Shown piece after piece: positions 7,829 to 16,670 of a stretch of 64,000 nucleotides of DNA. The notes under the pieces are model-generated. The model searched no databases, was not told the DNA's origin, and was given only the letters and a program-made list of their open reading frames with translations. The translations under genes were made by a program, and so were the position numbers. Each line of letters begins with the position of its first letter. The first letter of the stretch is position 1. The stretch spans positions 1 to 64,000 of the forward strand of contig CAJTPS010000016.1 of NCBI GenBank assembly GCA_910578555.1, in the 5' to 3' direction. The DNA comes from an uncultured Lachnospiraceae bacterium (lineage in GTDB: Bacteria > Bacillota > Clostridia > Lachnospirales > Lachnospiraceae).

Positions 7829-8779
7829 TTATCTTTCCTGCCCCCGCTGCCTTTGCAGGTGGCGGTTATAAAACTCCAACGCCTTTACGACAAAATCCGT
7901 TTCCTGCCCTCTGGGGATGGATTTTGGTATGAGCTTGGTTATCCGCTCGTCCTTAAAGGCAGGCTTCTCTTTCTGGTTTGGCTTATCCTCCTGCATGATG
8001 GACTGGATAACCTCGTCCGTGAGTTTTCCCTCCTGCATAAACTTTTTCATTTTGATAGCCTGTGCAAGAGAGGGCGTGGCATCGTTGTAGCCCATCGCTT
8101 CTAAGAGCGTGTACTGCTGTTCCTCGGAAAGATAGGAGATTTCCACCGCAGGGCGGAAAGCAATCTGGCGTTCATCAACCATTTGCAGGATTTCGGGTAC
8201 AAGCTCGGTCAGACGGATAAATCGGCGTACCTGCTCATGACTGTCGCCCATATCTTTACCAATCTTTGAAACCGATAAAGAATCTTTTCCTGCCGACTTC
8301 TCCACCAGTGGTGGAGAAGTTAAATCACTTCGCTCACCTTGTCGCTTCATGGCTTCAAGCCGCATTTTATAAGCAAAGGCTTTTTCACTCGGCAGAATAA
8401 CAGAGCGTTGTAAATTACTTTCAACCATGACAATAACCGCTTCATCATGGGTCAGCTCCTTAACCTCACATTTCAGCGTTTCAATCCCTGCAAGTTCACA
8501 AGCCTTTTTCCGCCTGTGACCGCTGATAAGCTCGTACCGTCCGTCCTCTTTTTGCCGAACTGTCGCAGGGGTCATTACGCCGCTCCGACTGACACTTTCC
8601 ACAAGCTGCTCCATATCCTCATTCATCAAAACCTTGAATGGGTGGTCTGGGAACTCGTCAATCTCGGAAATGGGTATCTCCCTTATCTTGCTTAGATTCG
8701 CTTCTGCTCGGCTCTCGTCTGTTTCAAAGAGGTCATCGTATGCGGTCAGCTCGATTTCTGTTCTTTTGTTTCTCGCCAA
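7829..8779 (-). CDS. parB: ParB-family partition/DNA-binding protein
   Basis: A 316-residue ParB/Spo0J-type protein. The N-terminal ParB domain shows ISEIDEFPDHPF, ISGHRRKKACE and VESNLQRS, the last two being the nucleotide-binding box and following helix. A helix-turn-helix lies around residues 170-200 (SVSKIGKDMGDSHEQVRRFIRL). A TTG start at 8779 is preferred because AGGAGG lies 9 nt upstream. It overlaps the parA 3' end by 47 nt, so the pair is one operon. In ICEs such pairs stabilise the excised circle or act in transfer and regulation. No parS-like sites were identified by eye. Confidence 0.92.
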   Translation of the reverse strand: MARNKRTEIELTAYDDLFETDESRAEANLSKIREIPISEIDEFPDHPFKVLMNEDMEQLVESVSRSGVMTPATVRQKEDGRYELISGHRRKKACELAGIETLKCEVKELTHDEAVIVMVESNLQRSVILPSEKAFAYKMRLEAMKRQGERSDLTSPPLVEKSAGKDSLSVSKIGKDMGDSHEQVRRFIRLTELVPEILQMVDERQIAFRPAVEISYLSEEQQYTLLEAMGYNDATPSLAQAIKMKKFMQEGKLTDEVIQSIMQEDKPNQKEKPAFKDERITKLIPKSIPRGQETDFVVKALEFYNRHLQRQRGQER

Positions 8780-9560
8780 TCTCTGCTACCTCCTTTCCGA
8801 ATTGCTCATAAGCAGCGGCTACCTTTCCGCCTTTGTCGTAGGCAAAAATGCTCTTGCCCTCTGCGGTGGCTTCCACGGCACGGATGGAGTGGGGTATCTG
8901 TGTGTCGAATACTTTAATCCTCTGCCCATACGCACTTTTCACCGTAGCGGTGATTTCCTTAGAAATATTTGTGCGTGGCATTACCATCGTCATTAAGATA
9001 CCGTCAATCCGCAGATGGGGATTGATTTGCCGTTTGACCTTAGACACGGAGCGAAGCAACAGCTCTAAGCCCTTTGCAGAAAGATAATGGGGCTGTGTCG
9101 GGATAACCACGCTGTCAGCCGCCGCAAGTGCGTTGATTGTCAGCATCCCCAAGCTCGGCATACAGTCAATAAGGACAGTATCGTAATTCTTTTTTACTTC
9201 GTTGATGCAGGTTTTCAGCACGCTTTCACGGCTTATGGCATTGATGAGCCTTACTTCCAAGCCCGACAGTTCAATGTTGGATGGGAGCAGGTCAACTCCC
9301 TCGTCATGGTGCAGGATGCTTTTGGAAACATCGACGGATTTATCATCAATAATATCCTGCATAATGGTTGAGAGAGTATTGGGTAAATCGTCTGGTCGGC
9401 TGTAACCGAGCGACATAGTTAAATTTGCCTGTGCATCGGCATCAATGAGCAGGACTTTCTTACCCTGCTGTGCCAGAGTTACTCCCAGATTGACCGCCGT
9501 GGTGGTCTTGCCGACGCCGCCTTTCTGGTTGGTTAAAGCAATCACTTTGCAATTTGACAT
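8733..9560 (-). CDS. parA: ParA-family partition ATPase
   Basis: The frame from the ATG at 9560 encodes MSNCKVIALTNQKGGVGKTT, the deviant Walker A motif of ParA/Soj ATPases. It continues with LLIDADAQANLT (Walker A') and VLIDCMPSLGMLT (Walker B). The AGGAGG 9-10 nt upstream of 9560 makes this start better than the in-frame upstream codon at 9602. The length (275 residues) is standard. It acts with ParB encoded immediately downstream; ATP-dependent DNA-bound ParA moves ParB-DNA complexes. The location on an ICE suggests element maintenance. Confidence 0.95.
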   Translation of the reverse strand: MSNCKVIALTNQKGGVGKTTTAVNLGVTLAQQGKKVLLIDADAQANLTMSLGYSRPDDLPNTLSTIMQDIIDDKSVDVSKSILHHDEGVDLLPSNIELSGLEVRLINAISRESVLKTCINEVKKNYDTVLIDCMPSLGMLTINALAAADSVVIPTQPHYLSAKGLELLLRSVSKVKRQINPHLRIDGILMTMVMPRTNISKEITATVKSAYGQRIKVFDTQIPHSIRAVEATAEGKSIFAYDKGGKVAAAYEQFGKEVAEIGEKQKNRNRADRIR

Positions 9561-9639
9561 AGGGTGCGTCCTCCTTTCGCATAGATTTAGCCACTTTGTC
9601 AAGGTGGCTATGTAACAATATCAGAGAACGACAGAACGC

Positions 9640-9681
9640 AAAAAGCCGCTTACTCTTAAAAAACAATAAGAATAAGCGGCT
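9640..9681 (-). terminator. Terminator between the 59-residue gene and parA
   Basis: A nearly perfect 15-bp stem (AGCCGCTTA.TCTTA and its complement, loop of about 8 nt) is followed on the minus strand by TTTTTG. It ends the transcript of the small gene at 9694-9873 before parA. Confidence 0.8.
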
Positions 9682-9693
9682 CTATGACGTGCC

Positions 9694-9873
9694 TTAGACA
9701 TATTCAATTTTCATTCTCTTGACGGGTGCGTTTACAACCTTGAATATCAGTTCGTCAACGCAGTCTGTATATCTGCCCTGCTGAATGAGCTGGTTTTTCA
9801 GCTCCACAAGGCTATGTAGTAAAATGCTCCGTTCTTGGCTATCCACATACAAATGATTTTTCTTTTCTCTCAT
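9694..9873 (-). CDS. Small conserved ICE-end protein, 59 residues
   Basis: The ATG at 9873 (MREKKNHLYVDSQERSIL) is about 11 nt after an AGGA; a GTG three codons earlier has poorer spacing. The protein is helical and contains LLHSLVELKNQLIQQGRYTDCVDELI. I recall similar ~60-residue proteins next to parA in clostridial conjugative elements but know no function for them. It is the last element gene before rlmD, has its own promoter (9901-9930) and its own terminator. Confidence 0.7.
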   Translation of the reverse strand: MREKKNHLYVDSQERSILLHSLVELKNQLIQQGRYTDCVDELIFKVVNAPVKRMKIEYV

Positions 9874-9900
9874 AAAGCTCACCGTCCTTTCTTGGCTTCA

Positions 9901-9930
9901 TTATACAAGAAAATGACGATAGCACTCAAA
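9901..9930 (-). promoter_or_regulatory. Sigma-A-like promoter for the ICE-end gene
   Basis: On the minus strand TTGAGT (9930-9925) and TATAAT (9906-9901) are separated by 18 nt and point at the gene starting at 9873. Confidence 0.6.
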
Positions 9931-9973
9931 GGTGTAAATCAAAGAGAAAAACTCCTCCTTTTCTAAGCAATCA

Positions 9974-11764
9974 TCAAATCATATGGAAATATCCTAATGC
10001 CTCCCTTATCGCCGCTTCTTTCTCTGGCGGGCATTTCGACTGTCTGGAATTTTCTGATTTTGGCAGATTATAATTCACTCTCTCAATAATTCCGCACTTC
10101 TCCTTTACCTGTGCTATATACAAACTACTGACTTTCAATCCACTATGCTCCAACACATAATCCTTGATTTCCTCATAGGTGGCTTTGCTCTCCGCAGACG
10201 TCAAATCAAGCTCGTCCATCTGAAGCTCAACCTCGATATGTTGGTCTGAATGAAGTTTGGACAATAAACATACCGTCTCCACATTCGCCGTCCACGGAAA
10301 CTGATCCACCGCCACGGCACGCTTCACCTCATAGCCTCTCTCCAGAAACACCTCCAGATCCCTTGCCAGACTCGTCGGTTTACAGGATATATACAGGATA
10401 TGCTCCACGCCGTAGCGGATGATCTTGTCAAGCGCCTTGGGATGAATGCCGTCACGGGGCGGATCAAGTATGATGATATCCGGCTTCTCCTCTATTCCAT
10501 CGAGCACTTTCAACACATCCCCGGCAATAAATTCGCAGTTATGTAAACCATTCAATTCCGCATTCTTCCGTGCAGCCTCCACCGCTTCCTCCACGATCTC
10601 CACGCCGATCACTTTCTTCGCCACCGGCGCCATCAACTGTGCGATCGTTCCGGTGCCGCTGTAGAGATCATAGACGATCTTCTCCCCGCCTGCTTCGCCG
10701 CGGCTGTCCTCCGTCTGCACAGACTTATTCTCTTCTGCCCCGCCATACGCATTCTCTCTCTTTTTCTCTGTCTCCAGATCGATATAATCCGCAATATATT
10801 CTCTCGCCGTCTCATACAGCACTTCCGCGCCGCGGCTGTTGGTCTGGAAGAACGAGAATAGTGAAATCCTGAACTTCAGTCCCAGCAGCTCCTCATAGAA
10901 ATAATCCTGTCCGTAGAGAATCCTTGTCTCATCGCTTCGCACCACATCCGCCACCGCATCGTTTCTGACATGCAGGATACCGACGATTCTGCCGTCAAGA
11001 GCCAGCTGCAGAAGCGCCTGCTTGAATCCGTCCAGAATCTCCTGTTCGACCATATCTTCTTGTCTGCTCATTCCCGCCTGTGCATTCATCTGTGTCGTCG
11101 TCACAAGCGCAGCCAGGATTTCGCCCGTTCCCGCCGCCTTGCGCACGAGCAGATGACGCAGATAACCGGTATGACGCAGCCTGTGATAGAAGCGAATGTC
11201 CATCCCTCTTTCCTGTAAAGAAGCAAAATAGTCCCTGACACATCTTAAGATACTGCGGTAGTCCTCGTCTACGATCTGACAGTCCGTCACAGACACGATA
11301 TCATAGAAACTGCCGCGTTTGTGCATACCAAGCGCAAGCGGTCCATCCTTTATCTCGTCTCCGAAGGAAAACTCCATCTTATTGCGGTAGCCGAAGCAGA
11401 CGGGACTCGCCTTGATCCCTTCAAACTCCCACGTATCCTGTCTGTCTAAGACACCATCGAGCAGTCTTTTCACCTGTGTTTCCTTGATTTTCAGCTGCTC
11501 CTCATAGGGCAGCGAGAGATACGTGCAGCCGCCGCAGATCCCGAAATGCGGACACGGACTGCCGCATTCCAGAGGTGACGGCGCAAGTACATCAAGCAGC
11601 CTGCCCTCCGCCTTACCCTTGCGGACCTTATTGACGGCACACTGCACTTTCTGCCCCGGCAGTGCGTTCTTGACAACACATGTTCCCTCTTCACTTTCCA
11701 CGATCCCTTTATTCGGGAAGTCCACCCGCTGCACGATTCCCTCAATTACCTGTCCTTTTTTCAT
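9974..11764 (-). CDS. rlmD: 23S rRNA (uracil-1939-C5)-methyltransferase with extra C-terminal tail
   Basis: A 596-residue protein. It has an N-terminal TRAM domain (to about residue 60), a four-Cys iron-sulphur motif (CGSPCPHFGICGGC), a SAM-binding loop (YDLYSGTGTIAQL), a DPPRDG motif and the catalytic Cys in YISCKPTSLARD, all as in RlmD/RumA. The family core should end just after VETVCLLSKL. Here about 90 further residues follow (DLTSAESKATYEEIK..., LKVSSLYIAQVK, CPPEKEAAIREAL). A charged insert near residues 335-365 is also present. The gene abuts the conjugative element at its 3' end, and the tail region appears more AT-rich than the core. Core function is confident; the tail is discussed in the findings. 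Confidence 0.95.
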   Translation of the reverse strand: MKKGQVIEGIVQRVDFPNKGIVESEEGTCVVKNALPGQKVQCAVNKVRKGKAEGRLLDVLAPSPLECGSPCPHFGICGGCTYLSLPYEEQLKIKETQVKRLLDGVLDRQDTWEFEGIKASPVCFGYRNKMEFSFGDEIKDGPLALGMHKRGSFYDIVSVTDCQIVDEDYRSILRCVRDYFASLQERGMDIRFYHRLRHTGYLRHLLVRKAAGTGEILAALVTTTQMNAQAGMSRQEDMVEQEILDGFKQALLQLALDGRIVGILHVRNDAVADVVRSDETRILYGQDYFYEELLGLKFRISLFSFFQTNSRGAEVLYETAREYIADYIDLETEKKRENAYGGAEENKSVQTEDSRGEAGGEKIVYDLYSGTGTIAQLMAPVAKKVIGVEIVEEAVEAARKNAELNGLHNCEFIAGDVLKVLDGIEEKPDIIILDPPRDGIHPKALDKIIRYGVEHILYISCKPTSLARDLEVFLERGYEVKRAVAVDQFPWTANVETVCLLSKLHSDQHIEVELQMDELDLTSAESKATYEEIKDYVLEHSGLKVSSLYIAQVKEKCGIIERVNYNLPKSENSRQSKCPPEKEAAIREALGYFHMI

Positions 11765-11818
11765 ATCTTCCTCATTTCCTATATAAGTTTGAGCCTATCG
11801 CAATTATAAAATTTTCTT

Positions 11819-11906
11819 CGCATACTCGACTATAACAATGGAAGTTGCCGCAAACCCGAATATGACAATAGAAATTACCGCAAACTCGAACATAACAAAG
11901 ACGGGA
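11819..11906. repeat. Three degenerate 30-bp tandem repeats
   Basis: Units begin at 11819, 11849 and 11879, each opening with CGCAWACYCGA and continuing with TATRACAATRGAARTT (third unit truncated). They lie in the gap between rlmD and the 96-residue gene. The CGCAAACTCGAA words recur in the ~73-bp repeat family elsewhere in the window, so these may be decayed relatives. Confidence 0.65.
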
Positions 11907-11992
11907 TGCATGACACACATCCCGCTTTCAGTTTACATAATATCAAATTTATAGACAGACTACCTGATGGCACCCGTGAAGCCAGCCTCTGC

Positions 11993-12283
11993 TTATTTGG
12001 TTACGCCCGCTGCATCCACCTCATCGTCCTCATCTTCGAAGAAATCATCATCAAAGTCGTCATCGAAGTCATCCTCAAAATCCTCGAGGTAATCCGGTGT
12101 CAGATACCGGTATACTGCATACGCGATCGCTGCAACTGCCGCCACTGCACCGATAATTGCCAGCACCCACAGCAGTGTGTTGCACTTCTTCTCCTCTTCC
12201 TTCTTCCTGCCGAGTATCTCGTTCACACCGGCATTCTCCAGTATATCGTCCAATTTATTTCTAATTTCTCTCTTGCTCATCAT
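11993..12283 (-). CDS. Small membrane protein with acidic C-terminal tail
   Basis: A 96-residue product from the ATG at 12283, with GAGGG a few bases upstream. It has a helical basic N-terminal region (MMSKREIRNKLDDIL), one transmembrane helix (TLLWVLAIIGAVAAVAAIAYAVYRYL, about residues 37-62) and an extremely acidic tail of Asp and Glu. The orientation is probably N-in given the basic N-terminus, which would place the acidic tail outside. The protein is unnamed; I recall this architecture in other Lachnospiraceae as a hypothetical. Confidence 0.75.
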   Translation of the reverse strand: MMSKREIRNKLDDILENAGVNEILGRKKEEEKKCNTLLWVLAIIGAVAAVAAIAYAVYRYLTPDYLEDFEDDFDDDFDDDFFEDEDDEVDAAGVTK

Positions 12284-12425
12284 GTAGCCCTCTCTTTCTT
12301 TCATTAATCGGAAATTTCGTGATTTCCTTATGGGATATCAACCGAATCGGCTTTTATCCCGATAGCTGAACTATTATTATTAATAATATACCACTTCCCG
12401 CGGTTTTTTACTATAATATTTTTAT

Positions 12426-12468
12426 AAAAAATCGAGCTGCGCCCGATCGCGTAAGAATTTCCTATACC
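12426..12468 (+). repeat. Partial copy of the ~73-bp repeat
   Basis: It contains the palindromic ATCGAGCTGCGCCCGAT followed by GCG and AATTTCCTATACC, matching the start and end of the full units at 39881 and 51492. The TAG stop of the 12462-12983 gene falls inside the terminal TTTCCTATA motif, which reads TATAGGAAA on the other strand. Confidence 0.6.
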
Positions 12469-12983
12469 ATAGCCAGTCCTGCGCCGGATTCTATTCCGTC
12501 AGGGTAGATTAACACCAGTTTATGTTTGAGGAAAGGGTTCATGGCCGCACATACCCGTTCCGGCTGCGCGATCCGGCAGATCCGCTCCCGGTCAGGCGTC
12601 AGTAGCAGGATCAGTTTGCTTCTGGCATGGAATTTCCTGAGATATTCCATGACCGCTTCTGTCTGCATACCGTCAGCTTCCTGCTCACTGCTATAATCTG
12701 CAAAATAAGTCCCCATCTGCACATGTGCGCAGGCCACTGCCTCGGACCGGATCTCTCCTGCACCCCACAGCACCATATTTAACCGTACATTGCGGAAAAT
12801 TTCGCTCTGTTTTTTGCAGGAAGAGATGATATCCGCACACAATTCCTGCACCGTCGCTTTCTCATAAGTACGGTCGATTACCAGCGCCATCTCCAATATA
12901 CCACCCCGATAATTCCCCGGCGCGTGGAGCACCCGTTCGATCTGGTTATGCAGCTGCAGATTCTGTACTGTCGTAAGCGGCAT
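12462..12983 (-). CDS. Conserved hypothetical protein downstream of pcrA
   Basis: A 173-residue soluble protein of unknown function. Alternating hydrophobic strands (ILEMALVID, VRLNMVLWGAG, SKLILLLTPD, HKLVLIYPDG) and intervening helices suggest a Rossmann-like or von Willebrand A-like alpha/beta fold, but no MIDAS motif is visible. It starts 14 nt after the pcrA stop behind AGGAGG, so the two are probably co-transcribed. Its stop codon is supplied by a dispersed repeat. Confidence 0.7.
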   Translation of the reverse strand: MPLTTVQNLQLHNQIERVLHAPGNYRGGILEMALVIDRTYEKATVQELCADIISSCKKQSEIFRNVRLNMVLWGAGEIRSEAVACAHVQMGTYFADYSSEQEADGMQTEAVMEYLRKFHARSKLILLLTPDRERICRIAQPERVCAAMNPFLKHKLVLIYPDGIESGAGLAMV

Positions 12984-12996
12984 AATTTCCCTCCTG

Positions 12997-15507
12997 TTAC
13001 AGCTTCTTCAACTTCGCAAATCCGGCGTACATGATCTTCTGTCCCGCCTCGTCGAACACCACTGTCACCTGCGAATCCCGAGGACCCGCCTCGATCTTTA
13101 ACACGGTTCCTTCCCCGTAGCGCATATGCCGCACTCGGTCGCCCACGCCGTACTCCAGGTTCCGGCTGCCTGCCGCCTCTATTGTCACCGCACCCACGCC
13201 TTGCGTAGCTCTGGAAATATAAGGCTGATTTTCTATAGCGGTTCGTTTCGGCCGGACAATCGCCTTCGGCTTCCCGGGCGCGGCCGCCTGTGCGTCAAAT
13301 GTTTTGCCGAATGCCGCACCGGATGACTGTCCGGCTGTCATCCCCGCACCGTTTCGGGATGCCGGCTTGTCAAATACATCATCTGCGATCCGCCTATACG
13401 GCATATCTTTGGCATAGCTTCCTGCCGACGATACTTCCGCCCTGAAATACGGCCCTGTCTTTGTACTGCTTTCGCCCTGTCCGGCTGTACGCATGCCGCC
13501 AAAAGGCTTCGCCTTGAAGAAGCTCCGTTCTCTGGAATCCTCATCATATTCCTGATAGTCCCGCCGCTTCTGCGCCTGAGGCTTATCATCCATCAGTTCC
13601 GCCGGAATCTCCCGGATAAAGCGGCTCACGGGATTATACTGTGTCTCGCCGCGGATCATACGCTGTTTGGCATAAGTGATTGTCAGATCCTCTTTCGCCC
13701 GGGTGATCCCTACATAGGCAAGCCGTCTCTCCTCCTCGACCTCCATCGGATCGTCCGACATGATCGTCATATAGCTGGGGAAGATGCCGTCCTCTAGACC
13801 CGCCAGATAGACATGGGGAAATTCCAGCCCTTTTGCGGAATGGAGCGTCATAAGCAGCACTCTGTTATCGTCTCCGTCCACCCGGTCAATATCCGCGACA
13901 AGCGCCACCTCCTCCAGAAATTCACTTAAGGCCGGCTCATCATGCGTCTCCTCGTAAGCCGCCACCTTACTGATCAGCTCATCAATATTTTCGATGCGGT
14001 CCGCCGCATCCTCCTCATCGGACTCCTCCAGCTCCTTCACATATCCGGTCGTCTCCAATATATCTTTTACCAGTTCTGACAGACTGTAAAACTCCTGCTT
14101 GCTACGGAACGCCTGTATCATATTTACGAAGGGCTCCAGTTTTGAGGCGCTTCTGCCGATCGTCATGATCTGATCCGCCTCACGCAGCGCATCGTAGAAG
14201 CTGATCTGTCTGGCATCCGCATACTCCTGCACACGCACGATCGTCGTCATGCCGATACCCCGCCTTGGCACATTGATAATACGCTTCACCGCCACGTCAT
14301 CCCGCCCGTTGTCGATCGTCTTAAGATATGCCAGAATATCCTTGATCTCCCTTCTGGCATAGAAATTCGTACCGCCGATGACGTCGTACGGCACGCCCTC
14401 CATAATAAAACGCTCTTCTAACAGACGCGCCTGTGCATTGGTGCGGTACAGCACGGCACAATCTCCGTAATCCGCCGTCTCCTCGCGCTTCTTCTTCGCC
14501 ACATCGCCTGCGATATACTCCGCCTCCTCGTAAGCGGTATCGAACTGTCTGAAGTGAATGCGGTTTCCTTCCGTCTTTTCCGTCCAGAGAGCCTTCTCCT
14601 TACGTCCCGTATTATTCTTGATCACGGCGTTCGCGGCGTCCAGAACGATCTGCGTGGAACGGTAATTCTGCTCCAGCTTGATCACGCACGCCTCCGGATA
14701 CACTTTTTCAAAATCAAGTATATTGCGGATATTGGCACCGCGGAACTTATAGATCGACTGATCGTCATCGCCCACCACGCACAGATTACGGTACTTATCC
14801 GCCAGCAGTCTGATCAGTTCAAACTGCGCCGTGTTGGTATCCTGATACTCGTCTACCATAATATAGCGGAACCGGTCCTGATAGCTCTGAAGCACCTGTG
14901 CATCCGCTTTAAAAAGCTCCACCGTCTTCATGATCAGATCGTCGAAATCGAGCGCGTTATTTTTGTGCAGAACCGCCTGATACTCCTTGTATGCCCTGGC
15001 AATCCTGCCGCCGTTATAGTCATACCCGTTCTGTAACTCATACTGCACCGGATCGATCAGTTCATCCTTCGCAGAAGAGATGGCGCTCATGATCGTCCTC
15101 TCCTTCAGCATCTTCGTATCGATCTGCAGTTTCTTGCAGATTTCCTTCATCACGCCCTTCTGATCGTCCGTATCATAGATCGTGAAATTATTATCATACC
15201 CGATCCTGTCTATGTATCTGCGCAGAATCCTCACGCAGGTCGAATGAAACGTGGAAACCCAGATCTGTTCAGACCCGAAGCCTACGATCTGATCCACACG
15301 CTCCCGCATCTCCCCCGCCGCTTTATTTGTAAAGGTAATCGCCATGATCTGATAAGGGTTCACGCCTTCCTGATCGATCAGGTATGCCACTCTGTGGGTG
15401 AGCACCCGGGTCTTACCCGATCCTGCGCCCGCCAGAATGAGCACCGGTCCTTCTGTCTGCATGACCGCCTGCTTCTGCCTGTCATTTAACGTATCGTATA
15501 TACTCAT
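12997..15507 (-). CDS. pcrA: ATP-dependent DNA helicase PcrA (UvrD/Rep, SF1)
   Basis: A superfamily 1 3'-5' helicase of about 836 residues for repair and plasmid-type replication. Visible motifs are Walker A LAGAGSGKTR, Walker B IMVDEYQDTN, motif III VVGDDDQSIYKFRGA, motif IV QNYRSTQ, and the C-terminal TLHSAKGLEF and YVGITRAK motifs. A low-complexity linker is followed by a Tudor-like end (GVGDRVRHMRYGEGTV...YAGFAKLKKL), typical of PcrA. The start MSIYDTL at 15507 fits GGAAAG spacing; an ATG four codons earlier (15519) is possible. The 173-residue hypothetical gene follows immediately. Confidence 0.96.
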   Translation of the reverse strand: MSIYDTLNDRQKQAVMQTEGPVLILAGAGSGKTRVLTHRVAYLIDQEGVNPYQIMAITFTNKAAGEMRERVDQIVGFGSEQIWVSTFHSTCVRILRRYIDRIGYDNNFTIYDTDDQKGVMKEICKKLQIDTKMLKERTIMSAISSAKDELIDPVQYELQNGYDYNGGRIARAYKEYQAVLHKNNALDFDDLIMKTVELFKADAQVLQSYQDRFRYIMVDEYQDTNTAQFELIRLLADKYRNLCVVGDDDQSIYKFRGANIRNILDFEKVYPEACVIKLEQNYRSTQIVLDAANAVIKNNTGRKEKALWTEKTEGNRIHFRQFDTAYEEAEYIAGDVAKKKREETADYGDCAVLYRTNAQARLLEERFIMEGVPYDVIGGTNFYARREIKDILAYLKTIDNGRDDVAVKRIINVPRRGIGMTTIVRVQEYADARQISFYDALREADQIMTIGRSASKLEPFVNMIQAFRSKQEFYSLSELVKDILETTGYVKELEESDEEDAADRIENIDELISKVAAYEETHDEPALSEFLEEVALVADIDRVDGDDNRVLLMTLHSAKGLEFPHVYLAGLEDGIFPSYMTIMSDDPMEVEEERRLAYVGITRAKEDLTITYAKQRMIRGETQYNPVSRFIREIPAELMDDKPQAQKRRDYQEYDEDSRERSFFKAKPFGGMRTAGQGESSTKTGPYFRAEVSSAGSYAKDMPYRRIADDVFDKPASRNGAGMTAGQSSGAAFGKTFDAQAAAPGKPKAIVRPKRTAIENQPYISRATQGVGAVTIEAAGSRNLEYGVGDRVRHMRYGEGTVLKIEAGPRDSQVTVVFDEAGQKIMYAGFAKLKKL

Positions 15508-15578
15508 ATTTCTTTCCATTCCTCATTTCTACGCGCGTTAGCCGCATATCCGCTTCTGTCTGTCATGCTTCCTGTCAA

Positions 15579-15621
15579 GAAAAAAGCCAATCACGAATCC
15601 TCCTCGTGGTATTGGCTTTTA
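15579..15621. terminator. Bidirectional-looking terminator
   Basis: AAAAAAGCCAAT and ATTGGCTTTT arms with an inner ACGA/TCGT extension form a long stem, with A- and T-runs on both sides. It lies between the SPFH gene and pcrA and most likely ends the pspA-SPFH transcript on the minus strand. Confidence 0.75.
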
Positions 15622-15677
15622 TCGCTAAGCGCATGTCATGCGCTCTTCCTCTCATCCGGTTCCGTCAGACCGTATAC

Positions 15678-16655
15678 TCACAAAAGCTGATTTCCACAGT
15701 TTCCGCAGAATTTAGAGCCCGTTGCAGGTGTGCCGCAGTTCGGACAGAACTTCGGTCCTACGCCGCTTTGCCCCGCGCCGCCCTGCTGCATCTGTGCTCC
15801 GGCGTTCCCGCCCAGATTCATCTGGTTGACCATCTGCTGCCCCATAGCCATGCCCATCTGCAGTCCGACCATGTCGGAGACAAGCCCGCTGCCGTTGCGG
15901 CCGCCGCGTGCCATACCGTCCGCCGCCGCAACCTGCGCATACTTATTCATATCGCCCACCATGGACTGTGCCGCAGCTTTCTCCTGCATCCTCTTGATCT
16001 CCTCCGGATAGGAGAAGCTCTCGATCGTAAAGTCGGTAATGCCGATTCCCAGCTTGCGCATATCCATATCCAGATCTGTCTCGATGCCTTTTGCGATGCT
16101 GCGCGCATCCGCCTGCAGATTGAACATATCCCTGCCCTCTTTACTGATCCAGCTCATCAGCAGCTGGTCAAGACTCGATATAATACGTTCCTTGACGTCG
16201 TCCACGGTATAGGTCTGTCTGATTCCCGCCAGCTTCTCAATCACCACGTCGTGTTCCACAATACGGCAGTTAAACGTGCCGAACGCACGGATCGGCATGC
16301 CGCCCGGCAGTCCCGGCGCCTGCAGGTTGATCGCGTTCTTTGTCCCCCATTTTACCAGCAGTTCTTTCGTATTGATGAAAAGCACTTCTGCGCGCAGCGG
16401 CGTGCTAAACCCGAATTTAAAACTTTTTAATGTCGTCAGAAAAGGAATGATCTCGGACTCAATATCATAATCGCCGTCATCCTCAAAGATGCCTTCCACC
16501 CTGCCGTTATACAGGAAGATCGCATCCTGTCCCGGTCGAATGATCAGTCGGGAACCCTTCTTAATCTCCTGATTCTGCCATTTATAGAACAGCACCCCCG
16601 CGCCGTTCTCCTTCCATTCCACCAAATTAGAAAACTGATTTTTCAGAAATCCCAT
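15678..16655 (-). CDS. SPFH-domain protein with C-terminal zinc ribbon (YdjI-like)
   Basis: A 325-residue protein of the virion-core/YdjI type. The N-terminal SPFH-like region (residues about 15-240) contains conserved-looking segments (VEWKENGAGVLFYKW, GTFNCRIVEHD, LGIGITDFTIESFSYP). A Gly/Met/Gln-rich linker follows and then a double CxxC zinc ribbon (FCPNCGTPATGSKFCGNCG). In Bacillus the homologous gene lies with the PspA homologue YdjF; here too the PspA gene starts 16 nt upstream. The pair probably senses or buffers membrane stress. AGGAGG precedes the ATG. Confidence 0.88.
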   Translation of the reverse strand: MGFLKNQFSNLVEWKENGAGVLFYKWQNQEIKKGSRLIIRPGQDAIFLYNGRVEGIFEDDGDYDIESEIIPFLTTLKSFKFGFSTPLRAEVLFINTKELLVKWGTKNAINLQAPGLPGGMPIRAFGTFNCRIVEHDVVIEKLAGIRQTYTVDDVKERIISSLDQLLMSWISKEGRDMFNLQADARSIAKGIETDLDMDMRKLGIGITDFTIESFSYPEEIKRMQEKAAAQSMVGDMNKYAQVAAADGMARGGRNGSGLVSDMVGLQMGMAMGQQMVNQMNLGGNAGAQMQQGGAGQSGVGPKFCPNCGTPATGSKFCGNCGNQLL

Positions 16656-16670
16656 TGTCTTCCTCCTCTG

